Part shown: one piece after another, positions 1 to 13,600 of the stretch
Numbering within the stretch: the first letter of the stretch is position 1
Layout of the letters: each line of letters begins with the position of its first letter
DNA from: Corbicula japonica
Taxonomy: Eukaryota; Mollusca; Bivalvia; Venerida; Cyrenidae
NCBI GenBank assembly: GCA_038501625.1
Contig: JAZAYU010000117.1
Span: 248,001 to 312,000, forward strand
Direction: 5' to 3'
DNA: 64,000 nucleotides
Program-made: the position numbers and the translations under genes
Notes under the pieces: model-generated
Told to the model about the DNA's origin: nothing
Seen by the model: only the letters and a program-made list of their open reading frames with translations
Database searches by the model: none

Positions 1-659
1 TACAAGTTGAACAATTTATTAGTTGAAACACAAAGTAAAACGATAGCTAAGTCAGAAAAAATGTTATTAGCATTGCTCATTATTGAACGTTAGAAATTAA
101 TAATCGTAAGTAGTAGTTATAGGTTGTTTTGATGGATGAATTTCTTGACTTCGACTTTATCACCAATTTGCTCGAAAATAGGTTCTGTGTTATTATATTC
201 TGTAAAATGTAACGCAATGGTGGCCTTTAAAAAAATATGAGATTTCTCAGTTAACAAGTAAGTTAACAGTGTTTAAAAACTATGTGTACAAAGTTTTATG
301 CATTTTTCGCAGCGTGCTGTAATTTTGCCGTTTTGTTCGTTAGCTTCTCATTAATTCAAGGTATAATGATGCCCTTTTTATTTGGACTTTCTACCCGGTA
401 CATTCAATGATTAAGTAATAAAGACCATAACACTCTGCTGAAAGGCAAGGACTGTTAATTTCGCAGACTGTATATAACAAGATACTTCGCATCGAAGGTT
501 TATTAGTCATAACACTGCAAAAATGGTGTTTTCTCGCCCATGTGGCTTTGCAATGCTATTATAAGTTGACCAAGCTAATTTGGCGATGTTTACAATTATA
601 AAAAGAAGGTTAAGGCAAACTTCCGCGTTTAAAGTACTATTTTGCCATTTTATAACACA

Positions 660-790
660 ACGCATGTATAGCGCAGTAGTTTCCTCGTCCGTCTGGCATA
701 GGACTAACTTTTTTCGACACGGGTTCGAATTGCAGTTATTTCAAAGTTTGTACGGTATTTTGCTTAAGTTTATTTTATCGCGGAAATAAT
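660..790 (+). repeat. Possible tRNA-derived SINE head
   Basis: TAGCGCAGTAGTT near 668 resembles a pol III A box, and GGGTTCGAAT near 720 resembles a B box about 50 bp later. The stems of a real tRNA do not pair, and a T-rich tail follows. It reads best as an old SINE fragment. The rest of 1-1086 shows no other recognised feature. Confidence 0.3.
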
Positions 791-1086
791 ATTTTGTGTA
801 AACAAATAAAAAACATGTAAAAACATATTTCGAACCTACGAACTTTAACAATGCTATCACCTAACTTTAACTTATGTGCATGTAAGACCACTGGGCTAAT
901 GGGACAAGTATTGTGTGCTTTACGCTTTGCGTGAAACAACGATAAAAATATTAATTCATTGTTCACATGCAACGCCAATGTAAACACGCCAATTCAAACA
1001 TTGCCAAATTACCTTTGTTCAATGATAGCTTCTTATGTTTTATATGTTTGTGTGCTTTTGCATGCAACATTGTTAAGCTGATGGGT

Positions 1087-1372
1087 GAGTTGGAGTTATT
1101 TCACCAAGACAACTTGTACTTGTTTGTTGATATGAGAACCTGTTGGGGCAAGTGGGAGGTTGGTGCACCCTAGGACCTAGTTTAAAACCCCAGTGGCAAT
1201 TTGTTTTGCCATTGACCATTGACAGGCGTCTTTTATTTGAATTGACATACTTATAACAACATGCTCACTATTCCTCTCTTCTTTTTTGTACTGGGTGGGG
1301 AGACTGTGTTTTATGAGTGTGTCGATTCCAGATATTCATATCAGTTTTTTCTTCTTTTTTGAAGATTGTTAA
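1087..1372 (+). repeat. Dispersed repeat family R2, copy 1
   Basis: About 285 bp matching 13447-13775, for example AAGACAACTTGNA(C/T)TTGTTT, GAGAACCTGT(T/C)GGGGCAAGT and ACCTGTTTTAAACCC-like words in the same order. No coding potential. It lies downstream (minus strand) of the last exon found. Confidence 0.75.
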
Positions 1373-1528
1373 TAGCGAGTTTTTTTTTCAGCAATTTATT
1401 CAAAATTTATGACACTCCATACAATGCTGGCTCTATACGAGCCGTGTACAAATGATCACCAACAGAACGATTTTTCAGCATGCGTGCATTGTGCAATGAA
1501 TAAGATTTCCTTAAGATTATGATTCTAC

Positions 1529-1635
1529 CTGTACTTTATCCGCAAATGTTCCAACTAGAATGACAGGCGGACCTTCATTATTTCCTTCTACTGCGGAGGA
1601 TTCCCGTATTGCGTTCAGCCAGAAGTTTCCGAACT
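1529..1635 (-). CDS. Exon: Roc G4 segment (VGTFADK)
   Basis: A 107 nt exon, acceptor atatttgacag in phase 1 and donor GTACAG/GTAGAA in phase 0. It encodes FGNFWLNAIRESSAVEGNNE, then GPPVILVGTFADKVQ. The helix FWLNAIRE and the strand PVILVGTFAD match the Roc region that carries G4; the usual N/TKxD is here TFAD. The following exons (G5, COR) must start in phase 0 and are expected to the left of position 1, or in the first 1.5 kb where none was convincing. Confidence 0.9.
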
Positions 1636-4600
1636 CTGTCAAATATTTTACATTATGATTTATATAATTTCAGTATAGAGAATTTGATAAAACATATCAG
1701 AATTTTGCTAGTAATTAAAAAAACAACAACAATATCTTTCTGTGTCGTTAATTCTGTGTATAAACATTTCGTATTGTAAATGGAAATCCTTTACATACTG
1801 TGGTTTGCGTCTCTTATCAATAATTCCTGTAGTTATTTAACAGGATTAAAATTATATTGTATAACCGTGGCTATAGACTTCCAAAAATGGGTTGCACAAC
1901 AAAGATGACTTTGCATCATTGCAAGGCCTTAAGTGTTATTGCAGAAAGATAGGGCAACTGTCGTTTCCATGCGTCTTTCTCGAGATCTTGAAGTTATTTT
2001 TCACACAAGAGAACACATACATGTAATTAGTGCGTAGAAGATTATTGTTTAAACATTACAAATTCAAACATGGTAAACAAGTACTATATACTTTCTTAGT
2101 TTTCGAATAACGTGTAATGATGTGATAATGGGATGTATCACTCTCTTAGAACTAGTAGAAATACTATTTGTTTCTGCAGCCACACTGCTTAATTAGCTGA
2201 CTATCAGTAATTTACTGCGGTGTCCATTTTAGACCCAATCATTTCAGCAGTTCAAATCGCCGATTGTCAGCCATTGTACTCCGTGTCAATTCCGCTACTG
2301 ACCATGTGACATCGTTGACTGTAAGTAATTGGCTGCTAAGAAAATTCTGCTTACAAGCAGTTACGGCTGTTGACAATCAGTCATTGGCCGCTATGTCCTT
2401 TTCGCTGCCAAGCAGCTGAGTGTGTTGCAAGTAAGTCATTGACCGCAGCGCAATTACGCTATCATTTCGTATTGATGTCGTCGGCTGTCAGTTATTGGCT
2501 TATGTGTTGCTCCCACTACCACCCACCAATGAGTTTCTTTTACAAGACACATTGTTTATTTCGATACCAAGCAGTTAATGTGTTGATTTTCCCTAAATTC
2601 CACTGCCATCCAAGGCAGTTGACTGTAAATCATTGGAGACCAAGAAACGTCTGCTTCAAAGAAGTTAATGTCGTTGACAGTCAGTCGTTGACCACAGTGT
2701 GCAATCCGCTATTGAAACCGTTACGATCGTGACTGTAAGTTATTGACAATTCCGTGTCGATTCCGCTACCAAGATGTTAACGCTGTAGATTGTCAGTAAC
2801 CATGAAGCATGATCTTTGACCGTCTGTTATCGACCATTGTGTCAAAGCCGCTGCAAAATTAAGGCCGTTGAAAGTCAATCTTTAGCTGACGTTTTAATGC
2901 AGCAGCCAAGTAGTTAAGATCGTTCACTGACTGTGATTGATCCTTTTAATTAACCCAATCACATAACAATCAACGTAATATGCACCTTCGCTACCAAGTT
3001 GGGGTTGTCGACATTAAGTCAGAGGACTTCTATGTCAACTCCGCTTTCAAGCAGTCCATTGACTGTTGTGTCGACTCCTCTGCCAAACCTTTTAGGTCGT
3101 TAATCAATTACGGTATCGAACTGTCAAATAATTGGCCGCAATGTCGGCCCGTTACCAATTATTTAAGGACTTTAACTGTCTTAAAGTAACCGACTTATCA
3201 TTTCTGCCAAATAGTTACATTTATGAGCGTTTACCATGTCAATTTCTCTTCAAGCTGTTGAAGTCGTTTACTGCCAGCCTTTAGCCGCCATGTCAATAAC
3301 GCAAACACATTATGGATGTTGACAAAAAGGTCATTTAATGCCGTTTCAATGCCACAGCCAACCATTAAAGGCCGTTCATTGTGAGTCATTGGCCACCTTG
3401 TCAAAGTATTTTTTGTTGTCTGTCTGTCATTGGCTGCCAATTTTAATTTCGCTTCCAGACATTAACAGCCAGTCATTGGCCGCAATGCCAATTCCGCTTA
3501 CAAGCTGTTAAGTTCGTTGACTGTCAGTCACTGGCTGCCATGTCAATTCCGCTTTCAAGAAGTTAAGTTTGTTTACTATCACAAATTAAGTACTAAGTAG
3601 TTACGCTGCTAAGCAGTTCCGTTGATTGAGTGTCGTTCGATGGTCGTTACCTCTCGGTACGTAAATCATTGAAAACCATTCATGTGAAAATTAAGCATCT
3701 TTATATTAAAAAAATACTTGCGTTAACATATTTATACATTTAAAATGATGGTATTACCTGATAGATTCCACTGTCTTCTGCCGGTAAAATCAACATAGCA
3801 GTCATCATTCTCTACGATATCCCAGGGTTGTTTTGATAAATCGGTAACCAGAAGATAGATTGTCCTCCAAGACATGAACACCTAGTCAACCGAGAATAAT
3901 AAACAATATTTAAGTGTTTCGCAGTTTGATTAGGCTACAGATCTTATACGCATGCATGGAAATTAATATAAAATATACCTCAAACTTGTTGCTAAATTCA
4001 TAGTATATATTTTAAGTTGTGAAGATTTATTACAAATTAAGAAGCAACCATTGTAAGATACGCATGTACCTGGATAAGAAAAACTGCATTGTAGCATTAA
4101 AGTTTTTTTGCAGGAAGGTAAATTTAAATCAGTCGTAAATCGGTTCATTATGCAATTAAAGAAAAAAAGGTAATATTTACTTTATGAGTTACATGAAACA
4201 GAACATTTTATTGATATTTTACAATGCTATGCATCCCTTAGTGGTGAGCACCTCTCAAGGTAATCGCTTTGCTTCACTCTTTGGTTGCACAACATAGCGG
4301 GAGTTTCAGTCTATCGAAGGTTATTTTTAAATCTTGTAAATAATTTCTGGTTCCGAAAACTTGCGTTGATATTTGATATATTGTTTAAATCCAGGTACTC
4401 CAGTACCGGAAGTCATCTTTTACCTACTTCTGTCGAGAACATCACGAATTTACATTTTTGACATGTTGAAAAAACACTCCGTTTAATTTATATTTGTAAA
4501 GTAGGTATTTAAATCTGTCATATAAATGCATATTAATAAGGTTCTACTGCCGATAACACGGTTACTATTATTACCTTGATTTTGACACAAATGACAACAA

Positions 4601-7600
4601 CGAAAGCAAGGACCCAACATATGCAATTTAGAAGCAGGTTTGATGAGGAGTTCAAACCATTCTCAAGTTATTATCTAAACAAATTATTTTATATCATCTA
4701 TTTCAATATCATAGTAGCGTTGTTTGTGCCGTTTGGCGGCTGTAAAAATTATCTTCGTACAATCAGTCAGTGATGTTATCAGTTACGTTTTTTGAAGTTC
4801 GCTGAGCTCGATACTTATGTACAATGTAAATAGTATTTCCAAAAGAAATTGTTTAAATATTTCTGCCAGTTTTAGAATGGATGGTTTCAATATCCTAGCT
4901 ACTATAGATTTGGGTATTGGTCAATCACCTCAATGATATACTTTATGCTTTTTAAATTGTGCACATGGCGTTCTCAGTGATATGTGTTTACATTACTGCC
5001 CATCAACAGGCACAATCAAACAGAACCTGCAATGTTTTCAATTTGTCGTGTTCGGTGACTTTCAAAGTGCCATTTTCATCAGTTTTTTAAGTATTACCAT
5101 GACCTTAAGATGAATCTCCACGACCCTTAGTATAAAGCCATGCAATGTCTCAAAACAATCTACATGCGCGCCAAGTTTGCTGAGGATAGCTCAAACTAGT
5201 GTAAAGGTGGTATCCAAATAAAAAATTGATAATTGTAATAATATTGACCTTGACTTACGCACATATTACGGTTTCCTCATGGGTAACCTATAATACTAAG
5301 CAGCAATAACTAGCCCATTAAGTTTAGTTATAATGCGGAAAAGAAAGTTATATCTTTAGTATTTTAGTAATATTGATATTGAAGCCAGTAATCCAAACTA
5401 TAATGATTTGCGACGACTCAACTTATGCTAATCGCCCTAAAACGATTCCACGAACTATTGTCTAATTTATAGAATTATTTATTATACAATACTGTGAACG
5501 ATTAAAGTTACAAAATTTGCGTCTATCGTCCGTACGTCTATCATGTATCCTGCGTACGTCTAATGTGTATCGGGCGTCCGTCTAACGTGCATCGAGCGTC
5601 CGTATATCGTGTATCGTGCATCATGAGTCTTTTAATTTTATCGTACAATGTGAATAAGTTACTTGCATATGCAAATTTATATGATTTAATTTCAACCATT
5701 CATCTGATATTTTCATAGCATTTTCAAATGTTTAGAAATCTCGTACTCAAATTATATGAATCGGCAGTATCGTTTATAGTGCGTCTACCGTGTATAGTGC
5801 GTCCGTCTATCGTTTATCATCTGTCCCTCTACAGTGTATTGTGCGTCCGTACATCGTGTATCGTGCGTTTCGTTTGTAACCTTGAACCTTCACAGTACAG
5901 TATCCGCGATTTATAGAAAAACACACACAATATAAATATCCATAATATAATTTTACTATCAATACCACATTGTTTTGATTCATAATGAAGTCCTTTGTGC
6001 CACACCCTGTCAAAAGCTTTGGAAATGTCGCAGAAAATCATCCCTATATATTGTTTAGAGTCTATTGTTCAACAGATTTGATGGTATATTTCAATAAGTT
6101 GTTATACAGCAAAATAACTTCTGAATCCACTTTGATTTTTGAAAATGAGTTCATTGAACTGCAAGTGGTTGTAGATATGCTTATATATAATTCGTTCTTG
6201 AACTTTTCCTTAACAGCTTAAAAGAGATATAGGTCTGTAATAAGTGGGCGTATCCGCTTCACCCTCATAAACAATTAGAATTACATTCGCGGTTTTCCAG
6301 ACATCAGGAAATACACCATCTTAAAGAGAAAGATTGAAAATAATGCAAAGCGGTTTACATAATAATTTTGATGTAGATGTGAGCATTTTTTTGGCTTATT
6401 CCATCCCGTCCAATAGCTGTATCTTGATTTAATAAAACATCACATATCTCTTGTTCTGATATCATAATATTATCTACACTAGTCAAAAGTTCTAAGTGCA
6501 CACTTGATAAATGTTAATTTTTCAAATTATTTGATTGAATCTTTCAAAATAGTGTTAATTAAAATGAAGAAGAATCAGTATTCTATTAAAGCACACCAAA
6601 AGATTTAAGTCTGCCTAACCAGATTAAAAAATAATAACATTTTAGCTCACTTGTACTCAGAGAGCAATTCTCAATTTAATTATTATTGCATCGGCTATAA
6701 TTTGTGATCGTTTTCACATCTCTGTAAAATTTAAATTTCATGTAAATTTAAAGGAAATAATGTAGTTTTTCATTCCATTGCACTGAAATTGCTTCCTGTA
6801 GCTTTTTAATGGTCTGCGGGGCTTGATGAGCCAACGCACTTTTCTCTATTTTATCCATAACGTTTATACAGGATTTCAAGGAGAAACTTCCATGTTTTTT
6901 CACAATGTTTTTTGCCAAAAATTTTTGAATTGTCAAGCAGTTTGGGATGATGCAATTTTCTATGATAGATGTATAACAGCCTTTCCGAACGAAAAAAATG
7001 TATTCATTTCGATAAAATTGACCAGTTTTCGGACACGCTTTTTGTCCAAATAAACGTCATTTTCGAATAATTCGCTTTTAAAGTTTATTGAATTTCTATA
7101 AATTTTAGTTTTAAATTTTTATTTATTGAACACTTATCCAACATATGCTACACTAATATTTTCGAGTTTACGTTGTTTTACGTAAATTTTTAAAGACGTT
7201 ATTGAGTAACGTCAGCGTTCAACGTCAGCAACGTAATCAATCTAGAAAATAATATCGTTTGATTTTCTTCTTAAATTAATAAAATATGCAAAAATAAGGT
7301 ATTACTTTTGCATTTACGAAAACCGCCAAGATTTTTTACAACAAAATTGAACTTGTGCCAGTGAAAAGAATTTTGACAGCAATGTCGTTGTCTGCTGACG
7401 TCAACCGTTGCATGGTTACAATTTGTTGGTGTTTTTTTTGTGTTTGTCTGGAGTCGGTGAACATGTGAAAAACAAAAACGATTGTAAAAAAATAAATTTC
7501 GATTGCCGCACGGGAATAACGCATAAATAGCGTATGCCGACGTGGATGACGTAATGCATAAAACATATGCACGGTTTTCAAAAAAATATTTTTGTTTGAT

Positions 7601-10600
7601 CATAATTAACATAATGTAAAACTTTCATTCAATTAGAATATGTTTACTTTGAGATATTCAAAATTAAAAAGTGTGCACTTAGAACTTTTGACGAGTGTAG
7701 TCTTGTATTGGTAAGATATCTGAATTATGGTAAGTCAGTGTTGCTATCAGCTACAGTTGATAGATGCAAAGTAGTCATTTAAGCAGTTTGCCTTTTCAAT
7801 ATTTTAAATAAAAACTTTATTTCACCATTCGGCAAGATAGTTTTAAGAGCCGGTTTCGTGTGGCATTTGTTATTAGCTTTCACAAAATACTTATTAATAA
7901 CCAATTTCCAATATTTTCTCTGGTCATGGGTTTTAGCGTCAAAACTACTATCTTCAATATTGTTATAGAAAAGTGTTTTGGCATATTTTTCATGTTGTTT
8001 ACTTTGTTAAGACATTTTTTTTGTATTGAGAACAATCATTTGGTTAATTAGAACACGATGCTTGTTTCTGTAACTTTTCTTTTCAGTTTATTTTGTTCCC
8101 TTAATTCGGAATTAAACCATAATACCTTATCACTAGGACGTATGATAATTTTTTTGTTATGAGGGATACAATTTTCTGCCATAGAAAAAAAACACGTTTT
8201 GAAATGTTATGCATGAATTGTTCAGTTCATCACTATTTAAAAATTACCGGTCAAAAATTTAACGAATTGAAGTCCGCACGCTTATTATACCAAATTATAC
8301 GTTCGTAAGTTTTCGTGTTATTGTAATTAAAAGGAATAATAGTAAATTTTGCGTTATGGTGACTAACATCCGTTGGGACTTCAATTGTCCCAGAATATAA
8401 ATCATCAACATTATTTGAAATGACGATCGGATTAATTAAAGTTGATGTACGTTCAGTAATTTGAGTGGATGTCGTTATTACGTTGCGTAAATTACTCAAC
8501 ATCATTCTGTCGATTCATTTATTTCACCTTATAAAATAAACCTTTCCGAGATCTCGCTACTTTTCCTTATACAAATATTTAACTTTTCCCAGAACTGGAC
8601 GGCCGATGACGGTCCCGATATAAATAGTATACATAGTACAACGTCTTGACCTTTGATTTTTTGTTTTAAACCAAATCGATTCTGGAAGTAATATATCAAA
8701 ATCGGCAATACGATCTAATGAAGAGGAAACATAAATCAAAATTCCACCCGAGTGTTGAGAAACGTCTTTCCTATACATTAAGTTAAAGCCTTCTCTCTTT
8801 AATGATTCCGTCTTAATGGACTCATTCAAATGCATACATGAAACATTACTTTGGTATTATTGTAGGACAATGATTCGTTTAGACGTCATTTGACATTACA
8901 ATGTTTATCCTTTGTACATTTAATAATGCACTGAACCTCGTTATACAAATAATACAACTGCGCTTATCTATTAAATAACACGAAATACTGCCGTTTCTTA
9001 TTTAATAGTTTATCTTATTCGATATACGAGTAGTTTGCAAACATTTTATTCGCGTCTTCTGCAAAAATTCCGTCTTTAAATTGATACAACAATACACAGA
9101 ATGAAAACAATGCGGACGAAATATATTTATCGGCATACCGTAACTACTTACACTCTGATACAAACGCAAAGTCTGATAAAGGCACAAAATGAAACTAAAA
9201 CATAATACAGTTGAAAGAAATGATGACAGCTAGAACAAAATCTTAAGTCATATTGAAATATTCATGTACAAACAGTTTTTGTATAAACCAATATTTATTG
9301 CAAAATGTTTCAGGCAGCACCATAAACCTATTATCTAAATTCTTTTTAGAACATTTCCACTAAGCCTTTAAATTGTGTATCTCTTTTTGTGGCCACAGGT
9401 GAAAAGATCGTACCATGGTACCCTCCTCCTGACACCCCCACCCCAGTTTAAAAAAAATCCAGTCAACCAGACAGCATATTGCATTGAATTGTATCTTTTA
9501 AAAAAACATGAAAATATGTTCTTAAATGTTTTTGTATCTGGTTAATTATCATCGACAAGTTCGGTAAGAGATGTCATTAATTTTGATAACAAGGATTTCA
9601 TAACAAGGATTTGAACTAAATACTCGGTCAATACGTGCGATGCCATGACAACCACCTACAAGTAAATTATTTGGAAGGCTTCTACAAATTTCACCGATCA
9701 TTTTACTTTCTCTCAAGTAAATCCGATGCTAACGTCGAATTTTCATCATGATTTTTTACTGTCAACTGCTACAATTTGCACTCTTTCTTGACTTCGGATA
9801 CCTTTTGATAGATTCGTCGAAGCATGACTGTCGGCGAAATCAATATGCGGTCCCGTATTACTATGCATTTAATGATAATAAACACAGTTGAAATGTGAAA
9901 ACGAAGATTTGAAACCGGTTAAACCTCGATACTTATGTACTATGTTAATAGTGCTTCTAAAATTACATGTTATACCTTTAGTTAAAACTTTGTTTTAATA
10001 TTTCGGCCAGTTTTGAGATGGGTTGTTTTTATTTCCCAGCCAATATAGAATTGTATATTGTTCAATCACCCCAAGGATATACTTCCTGCTTTTTTACTTC
10101 TTTGGCGTTGTCTGTGATATGCAGGATTTATATTCTAAGATCCCCTGTCAAAATTATATTATGTTTAGTTCCGCCCTTTGTTTTCTCGTTTTAGGCAAAC
10201 CCATTATTTTATCTTGGGACCATACGCCGCTGAACATGGAATGGTATGGCATGGGAAATACCACATTGAAGGTTCCATGTACACCGATATATGCACAGCA
10301 TCGTTTGGGATGGTCAAAGTTCTTCTGTTCATTGGTGTAAATATTGAATTGCGCTCAACCCGGGGCTAGGCGGCGTGGGCAGTAATATGCATATCCATTA
10401 CTGTCCATGAACAGGCTCAGTCAAACCGAGCCTGCAATATTTTCATATTTGTCGTGTTCAATGGCTTTCCAAGTTCCCTATTTATAAGTTTTCTGTCTAA
10501 AATTAAATAGTTTACTTTTAAATTATCTGAAATTGGTGTCGAGGTTGGGATCCGACACAGTGATTTCCCTTGACGGTAATGGAAGCTAAAGCAGTTTTAC

Positions 10601-13600
10601 AATAACAAAAATTGAAAAATTTGTCGTAGCGTCAATATCGCTCATTCCAAAACGAGATGATCGGTGGATTTTATAGTAGTCTTGCATATTATTTGCTTGT
10701 AGGTGGTTGTCATTCACGGCAGCGTTCATAATTACTGAGTTTTCGGTGTAACAGTAATGAAATGTGTGGGATTGTTCTGGTTATGTCAAAAAGCGATATA
10801 CCAGGGTAACCGTTGACATTTCCGACTGTAGTTTGAAAACTTCTTTGATTTTTTCTCCGAAGTAAACTTTTTCTTAGAGCTAGATAAATTTTCAATAAAT
10901 TGCATAAGCGTTTTGTTGGATAAAAATATTTGAAAAAAATTGAAATGACTTTAGAAGAAATATAGTAATTTTCAAACGACATCTCTTAACGACCTTGTCT
11001 ATGATAAGTAACCAGATACAAAAAATAGAGCATTTATTATTTTTTTAAGAAAAAGAAAACGTTCATTGCAATCTGCTGTCTGGTTGACTGGGGTGGGAGT
11101 GTCGGAGGGGGGCACCAATGTACGATCATTCCACCTGTGTTTGTGGCATGTTGTTTATCAGATACAACGACAGTTTAATATTGCTTAAATTTCCGCATTG
11201 GAAAGATTGGTCGGTTTCTAACCAACTCAATATGATGAAACTATTAACATTCTAAATTTAATGGAAAGTCAATCGTTTATGACAAAACTTTAATTAATCC
11301 TGCTATAAATAAAATGAGTTTGCAAATTATTTCAGCAGCTATATATGCGTTTATAACAAAAACCTGGTGTGTATCGTAGAATGCATACTGCCCGGCAAAG
11401 TCCCAGATTGACACTTCAGCTGTGTGCAGGTCCGAATCGGGTAGCTGCTGAATTTCCTAAATGGAAAACAAACATTTATAAATTATATGAAAACAAAAAT
11501 ATAGAACGATATTATTTATTTGGATGAGACGTTCGTTTGTCAATTAGATGTCAAAGAGAACGTGATCGAACGCAAAGTCCGAATTATCACTTGATGTTCA
11601 CATATTTTGTAGACCTAGTAAATAAAAAAAAATCCGAAATTATTGTTACCATGTGAGCATAGAACTTACAAAAGTTACCGAACCGGTATGCTCCATTTTA
11701 CAGAATGAGATGGTTCTTAAGATAATTATACTTCATGTACATGTCATTACCTAATCGTGTCGCACACCTTTTCTACTTGATAATATTTCTGTTAAATTTG
11801 GTACCTCTTATCCTAAACATGTAAAAGGCATACCTATTATTACTACTTGTGCACAATTTGTTGGTGATCTGTTTTTATACTGTTACCTTTTTCTACTTAA
11901 AAATCAAGATTACATTGTTACATCCCTTAAATAATTCTCAGAAGTACATGTATACAGATGATTTGTTAAATGTAGACAATAACCCATTCCCATCTTTGGT
12001 AAGAAAAACAGATCCCGTTTAACCGAGGCTTAATAAAGCAAACAATTTAGAAAAGCAAGCACACTTTCTTGATCTAAACCTCTCCAATGAAAATGATTTC
12101 ATAGCTACATTTGTACTATTATTAATTTATACCTATTAGTAACCTGGGTCAAAAATAATATTTATATAAAATTATGATGGTTGAAATTATATCTGAGTCA
12201 ATTACATAGCAGTTGTTTTCATATAAGTTTTCCAAAACTATATAATATTATCATGATAATGAGTTCTGAGTTCGTTTTTTAGTCTATTTAGTAAATGTTT
12301 TGTCCAACATTTAATGGTAATCACATATAGTTCGATATTGATTTGTTTAAAGTTTGGAGGTAGGTCTGACCAACAAAGTCAGAGGCAAATAAAATGATAC
12401 CAATCTTCCTGATAAACTACTTACAAGTGGAACTTTAACGGACAAATATACTCCTTGTTTTTTCCCCCAAAGACCGAATGTCACACAGGTTTTTCCTTTA
12501 GTGAGGTATGTTCACATGGTGATGTTTTCGGGTATAGAAATTGCAAAAATCGCTTTCAAACCTATCCTCATACAATTATTTGTCGAGTCGATTATAACCA
12601 GAAGTTTTACAGTTGATTTTGTGTTAACTCATACAAGGCAAATTATATGTAGGCTGCGACTGTTTTGTCAGTTCAAAATCTGTTTAACATAATTGTGCAG
12701 GAACAGCCCGATCAATGTTCATACAAGCCTCCAGTTAAACAATAACCAGTAAATAATTCTTTTCGCAATTGAAAAAGAAAAAGTGTTGTTATAAAGGCAA
12801 TAAATATTTGAGTCTCCAAACGCCTTCAAGCTGCTGTAAAATCAGCCTAGATCTTTTAAAAGTTTGAAATTATTTGTATCTTAAAGACAAAATTAAATAG
12901 TATTTTAGTTATCTCTAAATTTCCAAGCTTAAGTTCTTTGAAGGTCATTGTACACAATAACTATGTATGTTTATAGTTTATCAAAAATTACTTTGTATTA
13001 ATATTTCGGTCGTTTTTCATGATGGGTGGCTTAAATATTATTCAGTCATCCCTAGGATATACTTCGTGGTTTTTAATGTTGGTCTTTTTAACGTTCTAGG
13101 TGATATACAGGATTTATAATCTCCTGTCCTCTGTAACCATTCTATTTTATATAATTCGGCACTTAGTTTTCTCGTTTATGGCAAACCTATTCTTTTATCA
13201 TTGGACCATACGCCGATTATCACGGAATGGTGTAAATCTAAAAATACCGCACAGAAGGCACAGAAGGCCCCATGTTCATCGCCATATGCACACCATCGGT
13301 TTGGATCGATCAAAATTGTACTGTTAATGGATAAAATATTGAGTTGCGCTCAACCTTGAGCTAGGCGGCCCACGCAGTATCAACCATTTTTATTTCTGGC
13401 CATGAACAGACTCAATTAAACCGATAATTTCATATGTGTCATGTTCTGTGGATTAAGGTTGAAACCACTAAGACAACTTGCATTTGTTTGCTGATTTGAG
13501 AACCTGTCGGGGCAAGTGTGAGGTTGTACACCCGAGAACCTGTTTTAAACCCACAGCGGCAACTTGTTTTGTCAATAAACCTTCCCAGGCGGTAACCCCA

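Noticed and set aside
95..199. Candidate next exon (minus strand) after an acceptor attttacag, reading NNTEPIFEQIGDKVEVKKF and ending at a stop
   Set aside because: It reads well only in phase 1, whereas the last confirmed exon (1529-1635) ends in phase 0; in phase 0 the product looks unlike protein. It would need an unseen exon in between.
660..740. Possible functional tRNA gene
   Set aside because: A- and B-box-like words are present, but the acceptor, anticodon and T stems do not pair.
2370..2732. 120-codon open frame
   Set aside because: Lies inside the 55 bp satellite, and the repeat explains the open frame.
7271..7612. 113-codon minus-strand frame in the Tc1/mariner-type element as an intact gene
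   Set aside because: No recognisable transposase motif, and an overlapping frame is equally open; the region is decayed element sequence.
10023..10340. 105-codon open frame on the plus strand
   Set aside because: Inside dispersed repeat R1; not preserved in the other two copies.
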